NCBI GenBank assembly: GCA_023078685.1
Contig: JALGAS010000006.1
Coordinates: 4,526,001-4,590,000, forward strand
DNA: 64,000 nucleotides
Direction: 5' to 3'
Source: Neopestalotiopsis rosae
Lineage: Eukaryota > Ascomycota > Sordariomycetes > Amphisphaeriales > Sporocadaceae
Position 1 is the stretch's first letter; each line of letters opens with the position of its first letter. Positions 31,803 through 44,579 of the stretch are shown here, in pieces. Both the position numbers and the translations under genes were made by a program. The notes beneath the pieces are model-generated. The model was not told the DNA's origin and did no database searches. It saw only the letters and a program-made list of their open reading frames with translations.

Positions 31803-33678
31803 CAGGGGATATTGAATGGTAGATGATTGTCCCCAGCTTGCTTAAGATCGGTAGTTCAAGAGTAAGACATTTCTTGGCAATGAATGATGGGATACGATTG
31901 CTATATACCAAGACACTGAACACTAGGGGAGCCCTGGAAAACAATCTGCAAAAGCAATTTATTGACCATTTTCGCATTTGGCGCACGCAGCGCAGTCCTT
32001 GGGATCACCTGGGATTAACCGATGTGCTCATGCGTTCATATATTTATCTGCATGAGAAGTTTGACATGTTCATCGCTACCCGGTCGAAAAATCAATCATT
32101 GGTTCGGTTGCTTCGACCGAGCTTGCTCGGACCCCCGAGATCTCTGGGTGGGTAGACCGTGGGCCGTAGTGCACAATGACGGGCAGCCTTTTTCTTAATG
32201 TATCCCACACAAGCGAAGGGGTCCTCCGGGCGGGGAAAGGGTTCGCAGCCGTGTGCTGTGACTCTGGGATCCGGGCTGGGGGGTCAGAGAGCAGGGGTCC
32301 GGAAGGTTGCATACAGCAACCCGGGTAAACTTGGAAGACGTGATGAAAAAAAGCCAAAGCGCAAACCACTGGGGAACAACCGAGGTGGCCCATTGGTGGA
32401 CCAGAGCCTTGGACGTCTGAACGCGTCAGTCGATGCAAGAAGCGAATAAGCATATGATAGATCTGTGCTAAACAGTCGTGAATGCAGTCTGAAAAGTACG
32501 CGGGCCGGGCAGTACCGGCGTCGGGTCGCACGACAAATTGAGAAAAGAAAGCGATAGTAGTCGCACAGGTTTACTCTTGATAGAGCCTTTAGATTTCACT
32601 CGGAGAACATAATTCAACGCCGCAACTCCGACGTAGATACTCCTAGTGTAAATGGCGGTTCCCTTCACTGGTCCTCCTGCAAAACGCCTCTTGTATCCAA
32701 AGGTGAACAAACAACGAAGAGGCAGTGAGTCCGACGAGAAGAAGTGATTACGAAGCTGTAATCCATCATGTTATCCAAGTCAGGATAGTTTTGTTCTGCC
32801 ATCTATAATGAAGACTTGAGCAGTCGATATCGGGACACCGTATGATTGAACAACGACTCATGGTTGCGCAGCTAAATGGAGAACTTTACATCGTCCGTAG
32901 GAAATCCAGCCGTCATATAATCATATTTCGTAAACATTCTTGTATCGGCTGAAAGAAGCATCCCATCGCAGTATTCCTAAAGTAGGCGGATCGCCTTGCT
33001 CTGTGCGGTCACCATTGGATTAGTAGATGTTGACACCACACTGAAGGAAGTTCTTTCAATTCAATCCGCTGGAAGGTAATGTCTATCAATCAAAGGAGAA
33101 TTTCTGATTGTTCAAACTTTCCCTATCTTGCTCCGGACTACTCCGTTGTAGTCGCGATGCTGGCCGAACTCAGAGCTAGGAGGGTGGACTGAGAGAGATC
33201 GCAGGGGAATAGGATCAGGTTTCGATACCGCAATAATAATGAAGGACATGATTTGGCCACAAGAACATCCTCTGAGTTGCGGAAGTGCGCCACGGTCATA
33301 TTTACTTGTTGCTTTGCACCGATTCAGCGTCCATGTCGCTGTGGAGCAGAATAACATTAAATTGATGCGGGTGGCATGTTGGTGTCTGGTGGGTTGTTTC
33401 TCGGCCAATTATACAAGGTATATGGGCACTAACATGTCGATATTGATCATGAACATTGGGCACTCGCCAACGCCAAGCAACAAAAAATTGACGGCTGAGT
33501 CAATTACGTTGCGTGAAAAATATAAGGTGGACTGCTTTTGCTTCCTTCTTCACTTTTAAAGACTTTGGACGTAAAATATACTAATTGAGGAGGATTCGGG
33601 TCCATATTTGGGCGTCCACTCGCTACCTGACACTACCTCCGCTGTCTTTGCTCTTTCAAGTTCGTCAATTGCACCAAC
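31803..33678. other. Intergenic, 1.9 kb
   Basis: No supported gene. Holds the promoters of the rhodopsin-domain gene (left) and the SDR gene (right). A small perfect inverted repeat CCGAGC-TT-GCTCGG lies at 32117-32130. Short ORFs at 32198-32449 (+) and 32468-32710 (-) resemble no protein. Confidence 0.35.
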
Positions 33679-34707
33679 ATGCCTCCAACACTTTCCAGCG
33701 GTTGGACGCAATGCTTTCCTCCAGCGCCAACTTTCACGGAAAAGGATTTGCCCGACCTTTCTGGCAAGGTCTATCTTGTGACAGGCGCAACTTCCGGAGT
33801 CGGCAAAGAGCTTGCACGTATGATGTACTCGAAGAATGCCAAGGTATACATTGCAGCGAGGGATGAGGCCGGCACCATCAGTGAAATCAAGAAAGCTGAG
33901 CCCGCTTCTACTGGGACTTTGGCTTTTCTACAAATAGATCTTGCGGATCTCAAATCGGTGAAAGCAGCGGCAGAACGCTTTGTCGCATCCGAGACGAGGC
34001 TCAACGTCCTCTTCAATAATGCTGGAGTTATGGCGCCCGACAACAAGCACGTGGAAAAGACAGCGCAAGGCTATGAAAACCAGCTCGGAGTCAACTGTCT
34101 CGCCCCATTCCTTCTCACCAAATTATTGATGCCTATACTGTCGGCTACAGCTGCTGGGAAGGAGGCGTGGACAAATGAGGTCCGTGTCGTGTTCGTCTCC
34201 TCATTCGCAGCAGAGATGTATCACGAGAAGGTAGTGGGTATCGACTTGGAAAACCTCGATTATCACAAACCCAAACCCGCAATACACCGTTACGGTATTA
34301 GCAAAGTAGGCGTCTGGACCTACGGCCTCGAGCTCACAAGGCGCTTCCGGGACAGTGGCATCATCGGTGTGACTGTCAATCCTGGGAACCTGCGCTCAAA
34401 TCTATTCTGTCAGCAAAACCTGCTGTTTCGGCTACAGGTGGCTCTCATGCACTATCATCCTGAAAAAGGCGCATCCACGGAGCTATTCGCAGGCTTGTCG
34501 CCTGAGGTGACGCCTGACAAGGCTGGATACGTCTTGCCCTTTGGAAGGATCCTCCCTATCTGCAAAGAGCTCCAGCAAGCAGCGACGCCGGAAACCGAAG
34601 GCGGTGCCAATCTGGCGGAGAACTTCTGGGAGTGGAGCGAGAAACAGGTCGGAGCTTTCATTTATCCCTGTTTGCTGCAATATAGGGTAGCACAAGAACG
34701 CAAGTAA
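33679..34707 (+). CDS. Short-chain dehydrogenase/reductase (WW-oxidoreductase/retinol-dehydrogenase-like)
   Basis: Intronless 342-aa ORF. NAD(P)-binding motif TGATSGVGKE at residues 35-44, acidic D in FLQIDLADL (about 87-90), NNAGVM at 113-118, catalytic Ser174/175 in VFVSSFA, and the YxxxK pair Tyr205/Lys209 in HRYGISKVG, followed by VTVNPGNLRSNL. All active-site residues are in place. Layout and length match the fungal SDR group near retinol dehydrogenases and light-induced protochlorophyllide-reductase-like enzymes. The R in AARDE after beta2 suggests preference for NADP(H). Substrate cannot be read from sequence. It stands alone with wide spacers on both sides. Confidence 0.88.
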   Translation: MPPTLSSGWTQCFPPAPTFTEKDLPDLSGKVYLVTGATSGVGKELARMMYSKNAKVYIAARDEAGTISEIKKAEPASTGTLAFLQIDLADLKSVKAAAERFVASETRLNVLFNNAGVMAPDNKHVEKTAQGYENQLGVNCLAPFLLTKLLMPILSATAAGKEAWTNEVRVVFVSSFAAEMYHEKVVGIDLENLDYHKPKPAIHRYGISKVGVWTYGLELTRRFRDSGIIGVTVNPGNLRSNLFCQQNLLFRLQVALMHYHPEKGASTELFAGLSPEVTPDKAGYVLPFGRILPICKELQQAATPETEGGANLAENFWEWSEKQVGAFIYPCLLQYRVAQERK

Positions 34708-35659
34708 GCCGAGAATTCTAACGAGGGAGGCCACGCCTAATATACAATCACAAGTGTACCCGCTGGAATAGTATAAGCTAGAAAGCAAACAAAGAAAGTC
34801 CCTGTAAATTTACGACGTCTTCATCATGATTCTATGAGATGCGACTGGTAATCTGAACGTTGTGGTTGACACTCGGGCAGAAGGTGAAGAAATTGATGAG
34901 TCAACGGCAAAAGGGACATTATGAGCCTGTAGTCCATCACTTGGCCCCATATTAACAACCGCCGAGCCACTGTCGCTGCCGGCAGCTCAATGCATGCGAC
35001 GTGACTGAAGTCTCATCAACATCTTTTGGTAAACTATCTGGAGCCCTGCTTGGGATCCAGTTTACTTCGTCTGAATCCAGTTGGATGCTCTGAGAGAAGC
35101 GATTGTGCCTTGACATCGAAACCTAGGAAGCTCTTGTTGATGCAGCGTGCCCGCCCTTCGAAAAACCTCGTTATCGATTCCATAGGCTCTCTGCATTACT
35201 GCGGCTGACGCACAGCCACTGAAACTAGAGCCAATCATAGCTGACCACGCCGAAAGTGCGGCGAAGCAATTGCGGCAAGGATTGAGACAAGGCTGATTCG
35301 TTGAGGGACGAGCAAGGAGAGTAACTTCGTCATTATCTATTTAGTTGTTAGTCATGCAGGATGAACGTGATACATCTCCTACACTTGCATTTGTTGTTCA
35401 TTATTCAGGACTTCCAGTAAGTATTGAAAGATAACGAGATGTCAGTAAGTCAAAATTTCCTGATGATACTACAGTAAGGGCTTGGATCCAGAGATGCGGT
35501 TAGTCTCCGGGCCCATCATATCTGGAGCGTCAGTGCTGTTCTTGTTCGTTGATCTCCATTTGCAGTCGCTTTTCCCTCCAATGCTCCCCTGACTAATGTG
35601 CTACTAAGTTGCCCGAGCACGGCATTCTGAACCAGGATGAAGCCTGGAAATACAACAGC
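34708..35659. other. Intergenic upstream of the DUF6594 gene
   Basis: No gene recognised. The frame of the next gene is open back to 35609, so an additional 5' exon could lie here. Confidence 0.35.
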
Positions 35660-36863
35660 ATGATCGAGGCACAAGTGTCCACAAAGCAACACAATCAAGC
35701 GCTATCTTCGGAGTCAACTCGAGAAGGACTCCAAATCACAAGGACATGGCCTCAGCCTTCTCAGAGCGGAACTGTCAGCTTGCAGCAGCCATCATTGATG
35801 GCACCAAGAGAGCATCTTGTTCAGTCACAAAGCTCACGCCAGTCTATGAGAGGGCAAATCAACAGCGCGATAGTTCATCCTTTATGGGAGAGAACTGCAT
35901 CTGCGCCAAATCTTCGAAATAAATATACCGAGCATGGTTTAACATCGACAAGCCAGCATAATGCCAATCCACCATATCAGGATTGGCCTTCTTACTCTCT
36001 GGACCCTGACGCCAAGGCAACTGAACAGAAAGGTCATCGCAAAGATAAACTTATCCTGTCCCGTACTCAGACTCTTTACACTTGCTCCCTTGGTAAATTC
36101 CCGGAACTATGGTATAAGTTCAGACGCTTCGAGAGCCTTAGTTTATTCAATCTTTACCTACTACAAGATCGTATCATCAAGTTCGAAATGGATATTAGAA
36201 ATCGTTTTGAAAGCCTTGAGTTTTTGACCGAAGACCAGATGTCGAAGCAAAACAGTCTCCTCAAAGAATATCGTAGGTCTCATTCAATTGTCAACGACGA
36301 AACCAATATCCGAATTTGCTGATCTCTGATGCACATGCAAAGATGAGGCCCTTAGCCGATTCAGAGAGATCTCGCAAATGAGACGTCCTTCGATAAAGCA
36401 ACGTGAAGAAGCATCTCAGTCGCTCAGCAATGCTGTCGGTCCGGAATACAATTCTGCGCCAGACTCAATGGGAATGGTGGACCTCACACCCGCCGCTTTA
36501 GGCGTAGAACCCGATCCTCTACGTCAACTCATACTCAACCACGTCTTCTGGGATAGGACCATATCAAACCCGGCAATGCCATTCGATGGATCAAAAAGGC
36601 GCCCGTATCAGATCATTTCAACAGAGGTCGACTTAATGGCGCGCATCATCGTCGCATTTATGTCGGCGCTCTTTCTTGTTGCACCGATGATGGCATTATC
36701 ATATATCAATGTGAAGTGGGCACGACTTCTCACGGCATCTCTTTTCATTCTCTTGTTTTGCGTTGTTGCCTCGGTAGCACCGCAGGCAAAGAACCATGAA
36801 GTTATAATGATGACCGCTGCATACGCCGCTGTCATTGTCGTGTTTGTTGGCCAGACTTCGTAG
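35660..36863 (+). CDS. DUF6594-domain membrane protein (2 exons)
   Basis: Predicted 377 aa: exon 1 35660-36272, exon 2 36343-36863, joined through donor GTAGGT and acceptor GCAAAG to read LLKEY-HEALSRFREISQMR. The N-terminal about 150 residues are Ser/Gln-rich and disordered. A helical domain follows (FRRFESLSLFNLYLLQDRII ... RFESLEFLTEDQMSKQ). The C-terminus carries three closely spaced membrane helices: IIVAFMSALFLVAPMMALSY, ARLLTASLFILLFCVVASVA and VIMMTAAYAAVIVVFVGQT. This three-helix C-terminus after a coiled-coil segment is the hallmark of the fungal DUF6594 family, whose function is unknown. The start is uncertain: the first in-frame ATG was chosen. Confidence 0.72.
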
Positions 36864-37566
36864 CGAGCACTTATAGTGGTTGTGGGGACGGATGGTCTAG
36901 AGTAGAATTCGCGCCATGGCCTTTTGACGGCCAATAGCAGTTGCGGAGAGGAAATACAGAAATGAACGACCTGCTTTTTGAACAAATAATCACTCAGAGA
37001 AAGTGCAAATGATGAATCGTAAAAACGGGAGCCGTTGTCGCTAACAATATCTAGCTACAGAATGCAACGTGCCTGCGAGTCATATCGATTAATATTCTCT
37101 TGAGGAAGGCGGCAGTCCACCATGACCGCTACAGACGGCGGCGCTTCGCCCGAACCGGCAGTTGACACTTCGCGCAATCAGGGCCTGACCTGCCCCTGTG
37201 AGCCCACGGTAGCGCTGCGGTCCGGTCCACCTGCCTAAAATGGTAAGCAGGACTATACCTACCTGACATCGCGGGAAACCTTGATCGCGCAACCAATTTG
37301 AGTCAGTGGGTTCGCAGCGCCTGTTTGGCGGTCTGCCATTCGATCATTGACAGAGTAGCATTCCCGGGAGAACCTGGTTGGCCATATGCAAAAGAAGCTT
37401 ATTTCCTTCGTTGCCTGGGGTCTCGTTCTAATAAAAGGCTCGATTGCTCTTGGCAGTCCCCGATTGAGAACGCCAAGTCGGTTTGCACTTGCTTGGCTTT
37501 TTCTTGTCCTTTCTGTTGCTTTACGATCAACGGGTCTTTCATAATAGAAGGCACGATATTATAGCC
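36864..37566. promoter_or_regulatory. Promoter region of the carboxypeptidase gene
   Basis: No coding gene seen beyond a 36-codon ORF at about 37122. The last 70 bp before the start are pyrimidine-rich. Confidence 0.35.
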
Positions 37567-39306
37567 ATGACCAACGTCAAATCACTCGCAACATGGCTCC
37601 TGGCCGGCCTCTCAGCCGGCCTTGCCTTGGCCGCTCCCTCGGACCCGTCGTCGTTCAAAATTGACAAGCGGTACGTCGAGACTCGCGACGATATCACGTA
37701 CAATGTCTTTGAGCACGCGGCCACGGGCACCAAGTTGTCCTTTGTGAACAACTCGGGCATCTGTGAGACCACGCCCGGCGTCAACCAGTACTCGGGTTAT
37801 CTCACCGTGGGCACCAACATGAACATGTGGTTCTGTATGTCGACACATTTTCTACAGTCACTTGAAGTTCTGGACTGATTGCTGATAAATATGACAGGGT
37901 TCTTCGAGGCTCGCAACAATGCCAGCACGGCACCTTTGGCCACCTGGTTCAACGGTGGACCCGGATGCAGTTCCATGATTGGATTGTTCCAAGAGGTGAG
38001 CCGCAAGAATGCCTACCATTGAAATACGTGCATGTACTGATTAACATCCATAGAACGGACCCTGCCAATTCTACAATGGCGCTTCGACCCCTTCGCTCAA
38101 CCCGTACAGCTTCAATGAGTATGCCAACATGATCTATGTTGACCAGCCCATCGGCACTGGTTTCTCGTACGGTACCGACACCGTGACCTCGACTGTGACC
38201 GCAGGTAAGTCGGGATTTTTATCTGAATGATGAGAGCATTTATTGATAACAAGGTTGTAGCTCCCTTTGTTTGGAAGTTCCTTCAGGCCTTCCTTACCCA
38301 GTTCCCACAATATGAGAGCCGCGATTTCGGTATCTTCACCGAAAGTTACGGTGGTCACTACGGCCCCGAGTTTGCCAACTACATTGAGACCCAAAACAAG
38401 GCCATTGACAGCGGCAGTGTTACCGGTGAGAAGATCAACCTCGTTGCTCTTGGCATCAACAATGGTCTCTACGATGAGTCGATCCAGTACAAGGCCGATA
38501 TTGAGTTTGCTTACAACAACACCTACCGCCAACTCATCACTGCTGCTCAGTACAAGTCTCTCAACACTGCCTACACGTCCAAGTGCAAGCCTCTGGTTGA
38601 TGAATGCACTGGTCTCACTGGAAATGACGCGGCCTGCGAGAAGGCATACAACACTTGCGACTCGGATATTGACGAGGTCATCTACTCTAGCGCCAACTTT
38701 GACCCATATGATGTCCGCGCCGCCAGGAATGATCCCAACCCTCCCGAGACCTATGCTACGTATCTCGCTCGTGCCGATGTGAAGAAGGCGATTGGAGCCG
38801 CCACCACTTATCAGGAGTGTCCCAACAGTGTCAACTCCAAGTTCTTCACCACTGGCGACTGTAAGTTGAATCTCAAAATCCTTGTGCTTTGTTATTGTAA
38901 TACTGACGCTCTCTACAGACCCTCGCTCGCTTGTGTCAACCCTCTCAACCGTCGTCCAGTCGGGTATCCGCGTTCTGACTTGGGCTGGTGATGCCGACTT
39001 CATCTGCAACTGGTTCGGCAATCTCGACGTTGCGAATGCCCTCACCTACTCGGGCTCTACCGAGTTCAAGGCCAAGGTGCTTGAGTCTTACACTGTAGAC
39101 GGAACCGAAATGGGTCAATTCAAGTCGGTTGACAACCTCAGCTTCATTCGTGTCTACGGAGCTGGTCACGAAGTCCCCTACTACCGTAAGTTGTTTCGCT
39201 CTGCATTATGAAGACAAACATAACTGACATAAATTATGCAGAGCCCAAGCTTGCATTGCAGGCATTCACTCAGACAATGAAGGGACAGGCTGTATCGTCA
39301 ACCTAA
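37567..39306 (+). CDS. Secreted serine carboxypeptidase, S10 family (6 exons)
   Basis: Predicted 482 aa from exons 37567-37834, 37898-37995, 38054-38204, 38261-38860, 38919-39185 and 39242-39306, with all phases consistent. A signal peptide ([20 protein letters not shown], cut near ALAAPS) directs it out of the cell, and KR at residues 34-35 could be a propeptide cut. Family motifs: WFWFFEARNN, substrate-binding [10 protein letters not shown] (106-115), [12 protein letters not shown], nucleophile Ser201 in [13 protein letters not shown], Asp in [12 protein letters not shown], His in [11 protein letters not shown]. Using [12 protein letters not shown] rather than GESYAGHY places it with the carboxypeptidase S1 group of Penicillium and Aspergillus. 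It removes C-terminal residues from peptides under acidic conditions. No other protease gene is nearby. Confidence 0.9.
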
Positions 39307-40222
39307 AGCATGCGCGGCCACGACGCCAAGCCTCTGTCAAGGAGCTCGTCCAGGCTTGTGTCTGAATGGACCACTCAGTCAATGTCGGCTTTTCAATCCC
39401 ACGGTCTGCAGCTCTCTCTTATTCAAAGTGTATATAGCTTAAGAAATCAAGTATATTAAGTCGCTTAGCTCGGCCTATTTTTACCAAATCCAGGCAAAAC
39501 TCCCAGATTGAGTGATGACTATAATAACCTACTGCTCCACCGACCGCCGCAACTCGGAATGACTCCCCGGGGCCTCGGTACTGAACTGAACGGAATAAAG
39601 ACCGGTAAACTGACTCGAAGGCTCTAGTCGGAGATCCTAAAACTCGAACCCCCGACACCGCCAAGTGTACAAGGTGAGAGCAGTGGCCAGCAGAGGCCAA
39701 CAGCGGGCGCTATTCGCCCTAGGCGACTCCTCTCCACAGCAGCTAGCCGGCCGATTTACGTACAAGAAAAGGCACGAACATGGGAACAATGACAGTGCAC
39801 TCAGTAATGTGATTTGCGAGCTTGCAAACTTTTACAAAACGCCATGATGCATCAATTGTACAATTTAGGAAGTGTTATGGCAATTACCATGGCGTGCTCG
39901 AATCCCTTGGATGTCCCCTGAGAAAACACAACTTTTCCGATTCGTATTCAAGTACTCGTTTATTTGCCCATTGATGAAATATGTTCCTGCATTCTCTTCG
40001 TCCTTGACTGAGTCGATACATTACGTCAGAAGCAATTCTGGTTCAGTCTTTAAGCACAACCCGGTTATAGTGGCCTACGAAATAGTGCTGCTCACAAAGT
40101 GATTGGTTACTCTTGACATTTTAACTCGGACTCGTCGCCTCCAACCGTCTGGATATTTGAGGTCCATCTATCCGGGGGTCAGGACTTGGGTATAGACAGA
40201 CTGTAGTCGTCTGGTTACAAAC
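39307..40222. other. Intergenic between the carboxypeptidase and MFS genes
   Basis: No gene. A tRNA-like GGGGGTTCGAG (minus strand, about 39650) was examined and not supported. Confidence 0.4.
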
Positions 40223-41970
40223 ATGGAAGCTCTGCATCCAGCTCGGCACTCGGGACCATCCAATGGTAATATTTGCACAACATCTATGTCATGACTGCAG
40301 CTAATTACAATGTAATGTATAGATGACAGTGTCGTTGTTGTTGATTGGTCAGGCCCAGAAGACCCCGAGAACCCATTCAATTGGCCGACGAGGCGGAAAT
40401 GGTTCGCCACGAGTCTCGCCCTGCTAGCAACGTTTAGCAGTATCATCAATGGCTCCATTATCACGACGGCACACTTGGAGATCGATGCTGACTTTCATAT
40501 TGACGAGACTGCGTTCCCGCACTCGTACTGGCCCGTGACGTCCTGGGCTCTGGGCGGCGGCCTCTTCTCCCTGGCCCTGTTGCCTCTAATGGAGGATTTT
40601 GGCGTGCGGCCGGCTTTCCTGTCAACGTACTTTGTCTTCACCTGTTTTCTCATACCCATTGGCTTTGCCCAAAATTTTGCGACCCTGATCATCTGCCGCT
40701 TCTTCAGCGGCGGCTGCGCCTCTCTGCTCGCCAACACGGCAGCGGGCGTGGCCTCCAACGTCTTCGAGGGCTACCGCGAGCGCACCATCCCCATGAGCTC
40801 CTACATAGTCTTTTACATGTGCGGCAGCAGCCTGGGCCCCGTCGTTGGCGCCGCCGTGCTGCAGTACCTGCCCTGGCGGTGGACGGGCCACATTGAGACC
40901 ATCTGGACCGCGGCGCTGCTGCCGCTCTTCTTGCTCGCCATGCCCGAGTCCCGCGGGTCCGTCATTCTGGAGCAGCGCGCCAAGCGGCTGCGGAGCGAAG
41001 GCAAGAATGCCTATACCAGGGAGGAGCTGCAGCGCACGCCCGTGCTCGACATTATCAAGAACAGTGTGCAGCGGCCCTTGTACATGCTGTGCAGCGAGCC
41101 GGTCCTCGTTGTCGCTACGCTCTGGTCGGCTTTCAGCTTTGGTGTTATATACTTGTTCACTCAATCGGTTGAACTCGTCTTTACCAGCCTGTACGGCTGG
41201 GATGCCATTCAAGCAGGCTATGTGCAAGTGTCTCTCGTCGTGGGCGAAATCCTGGGGTGGCTCTTCTGCCTGAGCACCGACCACTGGTATTATTCGTCCG
41301 TCTACCGCAACACCGAGTCGCCCAACACGCCAATTCCGGAAGCGCGGCTGTACTCGGCCATCCTGGGAGGCTTCGTTGGCGTCTCGGGCGGCATGTTTGT
41401 CTATGCGTGGACGTCCTTTTCAAGCGTCACCTGGGGAGCGCCGGTGGTGGGCCTGATCATGGTTGGAGCCGGATCAACCACTGTTGTTGTAGGCATTTGC
41501 CACTATGTCGTGGTAAGTACTCGGAGTCAACAGTGTTCTTCGTTCTGTTCCCGTCTTTCAATACTTGTTTCACGGTCCCAAATATCTTGTCTCAGGAAAT
41601 CAAACCCTGTTTGCTACCTGTGGCTTGAACACTTGTGGATATATCTACATCAGAAAGATTCAGAGACTAACAAATTTCGATTTACTAGGATGCCTACACT
41701 GTATATGCTGGGAGTGCAATCGGAGCTGTTGTTCTGGGGGAGAACACTTTTATCGCTTTTCTGCCCCTTGCCGCCCAGAGCATGTACACGACGCTCGGCT
41801 TTCCGCTGGCAAGTACAGTTTTGGGCATCATATCGGCCATCTTGGCCGCTACTCCAATTGCACTTTTGTTCTGGGGACCACAAATCAGAGCGCGCAGCCG
41901 CTTCATGCAATCGGGCAAGGTGGTAGGAAGTGACTCATTTCCAGCCGCGGACAGCATACAAAGAGTCTAG
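40223..41970 (+). CDS. Major facilitator superfamily transporter, DHA1-like (3 exons)
   Basis: Predicted 504 aa: exons 40223-40265, 40323-41512, 41689-41970. The N-terminus has the usual cytoplasmic DWSGPEDPENPFNWPTRRKW box, then about 12 membrane helices. Motif C-like sequence is seen as SSLGPVVGAAVLQYLPWRWT, and the substrate-helix signature MEDFGVRPAFLSTYF follows the second helix. A central loop (ILEQRAKRLRSEGKNAYTRE) separates the two halves. The last exon encodes the final helices, including LGFPLASTVLGIISAILAAT. The family exports drugs, toxins or metabolites by proton antiport; plasma membrane is most likely. It ends tail-to-tail with a Zn2Cys6 regulator 373 bp away, a common pairing for inducible transporters. 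The very GC-rich middle (40,700-41,100) contrasts with its flanks. Confidence 0.88.
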
Positions 41971-42343
41971 AACCTAATTCTATGATCCGCGATGAATCTT
42001 CTCTTTTGAACTCGTGATCTGGCTTCCGGGAAGTGACCAATATTCGGTCGTGCCCTTAATTCAGGCATTACTTCATTTGTGTCATGCTTCATTGTTCATT
42101 CGATATACAAGTATTTAGGAACTTTTATGGTTCGCTCTGCCGCATATGTACGATGCGATTATAAATTACTAACGACCCAATGATTTCTTTGAAAGTGCCT
42201 ATATGTACCCGATTTCAATCACGATATTGACGCGTCTCAAGAGCATCGATTAGATGCATCTTGCCAGTATCGGAAACGATACCAAATATTCAAACATGCG
42301 ATAGAGAAGAACCATAAAAGCACCATGAAATATATCTTGCCGC
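41971..42343. other. Convergent 3' spacer
   Basis: AT-rich spacer between the MFS and transcription-factor genes; nothing else seen. Confidence 0.4.
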
Positions 42344-44579
42344 TCACTGCGTGCCCGACCGCACCCAGTCAAAAGTGTTGATGAGGTCAAAACTGAAATC
42401 CGGCACCGACACTGGCCCCCAGTCCATGGGAGCATGCGCCATGGTCACGTCCGTTCCAAAGTTGAGGTGATGATCAAGCACGCGCTGGATAATTGTACGA
42501 CTGTCGACGCAAAGATCTCGGTTCGGAGCTGAGGGGTTGACCCAATCCAGTAGTGCAACTAGTAGACTCAGTTGTTGGATGATATTTGAGCGGCTCACCT
42601 CGTTATTTTTCGGATGAAGTCGAGGAATGGTCGGGCGAAGCAATTCCAAGCAGAGAATTCCAGCGGCCGGCGCACCATACACGAGAACCTAAAGCAGAAA
42701 TTTTAAGATGCTGACAACACTGAAAAGAGAATTAGGTCTTGGGAGTGAATTCACTTACATCCCAGTCAAACTCTCGACGTATGGAAGGAAGCGAGAACCT
42801 TTCTCTATGCGTCCAGAAGAGAAGCACCATTTTAAGCATAGAGAAGCTCGTCACTATTATATCGCTGCTATCAACATGGCCGTGCAACAGCAGCAATCTT
42901 TCGGCAAAGAAAATATTCTTCAGATGTTCCAGGTGGAGCAGGACCTTGACATAGACCTTGCGAACGTCAACATCTGGATCGGTGAGTTCTTCATGCTGAT
43001 ACATTAGGCTTTTGGGGAACTCGGAAAACATTTGGTATTGCCGTGCTCTGATTTCTCTAAGTAGGCATATGTTAGTATGTCTCATGTCATATACTTCGAC
43101 GGCTGCCAACATACTGTAAGTGATCCAGCGAGACCAATGTGTTTTGGCTGAGCGCAATCTCGATCAGCTCATCCCGGACGTATGCAATCATCGTTCGAGC
43201 GCGAATCAAAGTTGCAGAATACAATCCGCCATCTGTATTCCATCCATTTTGATCGAGGGATGCGACAGCTCGATCCAAGACTTCAGGTTCAGCTGCTAGG
43301 TCCTCGTCGCGAATATCGAGGGGGAGTGGTGTCGTACAGAAACGTCGGCTCAAGAGAGGCGGGCGGCCAGTAAACGACACGACGAGCTTGTCACTGACGA
43401 AAACCTGAGCAAAAATGCGTCTGCGAAGCTCCGAGCATAAAGTAGGCCTATAAAGAGCATCACTTTGTTGTACGTGGAGCCCCAAAAAGGTCATCATTGT
43501 CACCACGATTCCAAACGAGACAAAACTTTGCACGCCTGGGGATACGATGTTAGCAATTTCTCCAAATGCCATTGTCGCAGTGGAAACTCACGCGCTTCAC
43601 CACAGACAATAGACTCCAAGGTCGCTTTCCGGCGGGCGACGTCGAGTAGTAGGGTACTTTGGTCAGCAAGGTGACGCGATATGGTGACACAATAGTCAAG
43701 ACAGGTCCGGCCTGTTTTGGCCGAGTATTTCGCAGCAAGCCAATCAAATCGATGACAGGAAATGGAGTGAAGTATGTCCGATACTCGCTGCAAATATGCC
43801 CAAAGAAGACCGAGAGATTCCCATCTTAGGTTACCACCACAAAATTGGCCCAGCCAATCCTCTACCGTAGCAACATCGTCTCGTAGAGGTCGTTCGGTGT
43901 TGTGCGATATCTTCTCGGCAATTAGTTGCAGGCCCTTTTCTCCTTGGTCGCGGCTGTGCGCGAATGCGAGCCGTAGAGAGTTGATGATGCGATCTACGGC
44001 TTCATCTTCCCAGCCGTGATGATCGCTCTCTATATCCTCGGGCTGTTCACAGTCCTCATTGAGGTGGTCTGCCAGACATCGCAGTACATAAAGACACATT
44101 TCTTGCAACGGCGGCGTCAACTCGCGAGAAAACACACTGTCTTCATCCCTTCTAGATTGGACATGAGTCTGATTCAAATCAAGCGCGCTGAGGAGCGACA
44201 AGCTATTTCTGGCCTCTTCAAATACAGCGCCAAAGCTAGTGGCTCCCAGGTAGCCACGGTCGTGTGTTGGCGTGTTAGACCCGGACTGGCTGGACCATGA
44301 CAACGGCCTCTCCTGGGGGCTCCTTTCCGCAAAGTCGCTGCTCGACGGCTGAAGAGGCGAGGCATTGGGAGCTGGTCGACGCGGAGGCTTGAGCGGCCGC
44401 GTCCTTGGATCGGGCTCTGAATAGACACATTCGGAGCTGCTGGCCCTCCTCCGACATCGGTTGCAGACGGGACGGGTATGGTCGCAGGCAACTTTTCGCA
44501 GCCTACACGGATCGCATGCTGCTAGGCGTCCATTGAGCCGGCGCGGCAGTGGGAATGGCGCATCCTCTGTAGAGTCCAT
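42344..44579 (-). CDS. Zn(II)2Cys6 fungal transcription factor (4 exons)
   Basis: Predicted 683 aa: exons 43592-44579, 43115-43535, 42759-43056, 42344-42688. The N-terminal DNA-binding cluster is complete, with Cys spacing C-x2-C-x6-C-x6-C-x2-C-x8-C in ACDPCRLRKVACDHTRPVCN and the following RCRRRASSSEC, so it should bind CGG-type half-sites as a dimer. A Pro/Arg/Ser-rich linker follows. The middle and C-terminus form the fungal_trans regulatory region (SDALYRPTLCSELRRRIFAQ, VFVSDKLVVSFTGRPPLLSR, PLPLDIRDEDL), the part that usually senses the inducer. ATG 44579 is the first in-frame start; the frame is open a few codons further from a TTG. Being adjacent to the MFS gene and upstream of a peroxygenase, it may regulate these, but this is inference. 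Confidence 0.87.

Noticed and set aside
32117..32130. Palindrome CCGAGC-TT-GCTCGG as a possible transposon end
   Set aside because: No matching second terminus or target duplication found nearby; a 6-bp stem occurs by chance.
39640..39671. Minus-strand GGGGGTTCGAG resembling a tRNA T-loop
   Set aside because: The 3' side does not pair with the G run, and no acceptor stem, D-arm or anticodon arm can be folded around it.
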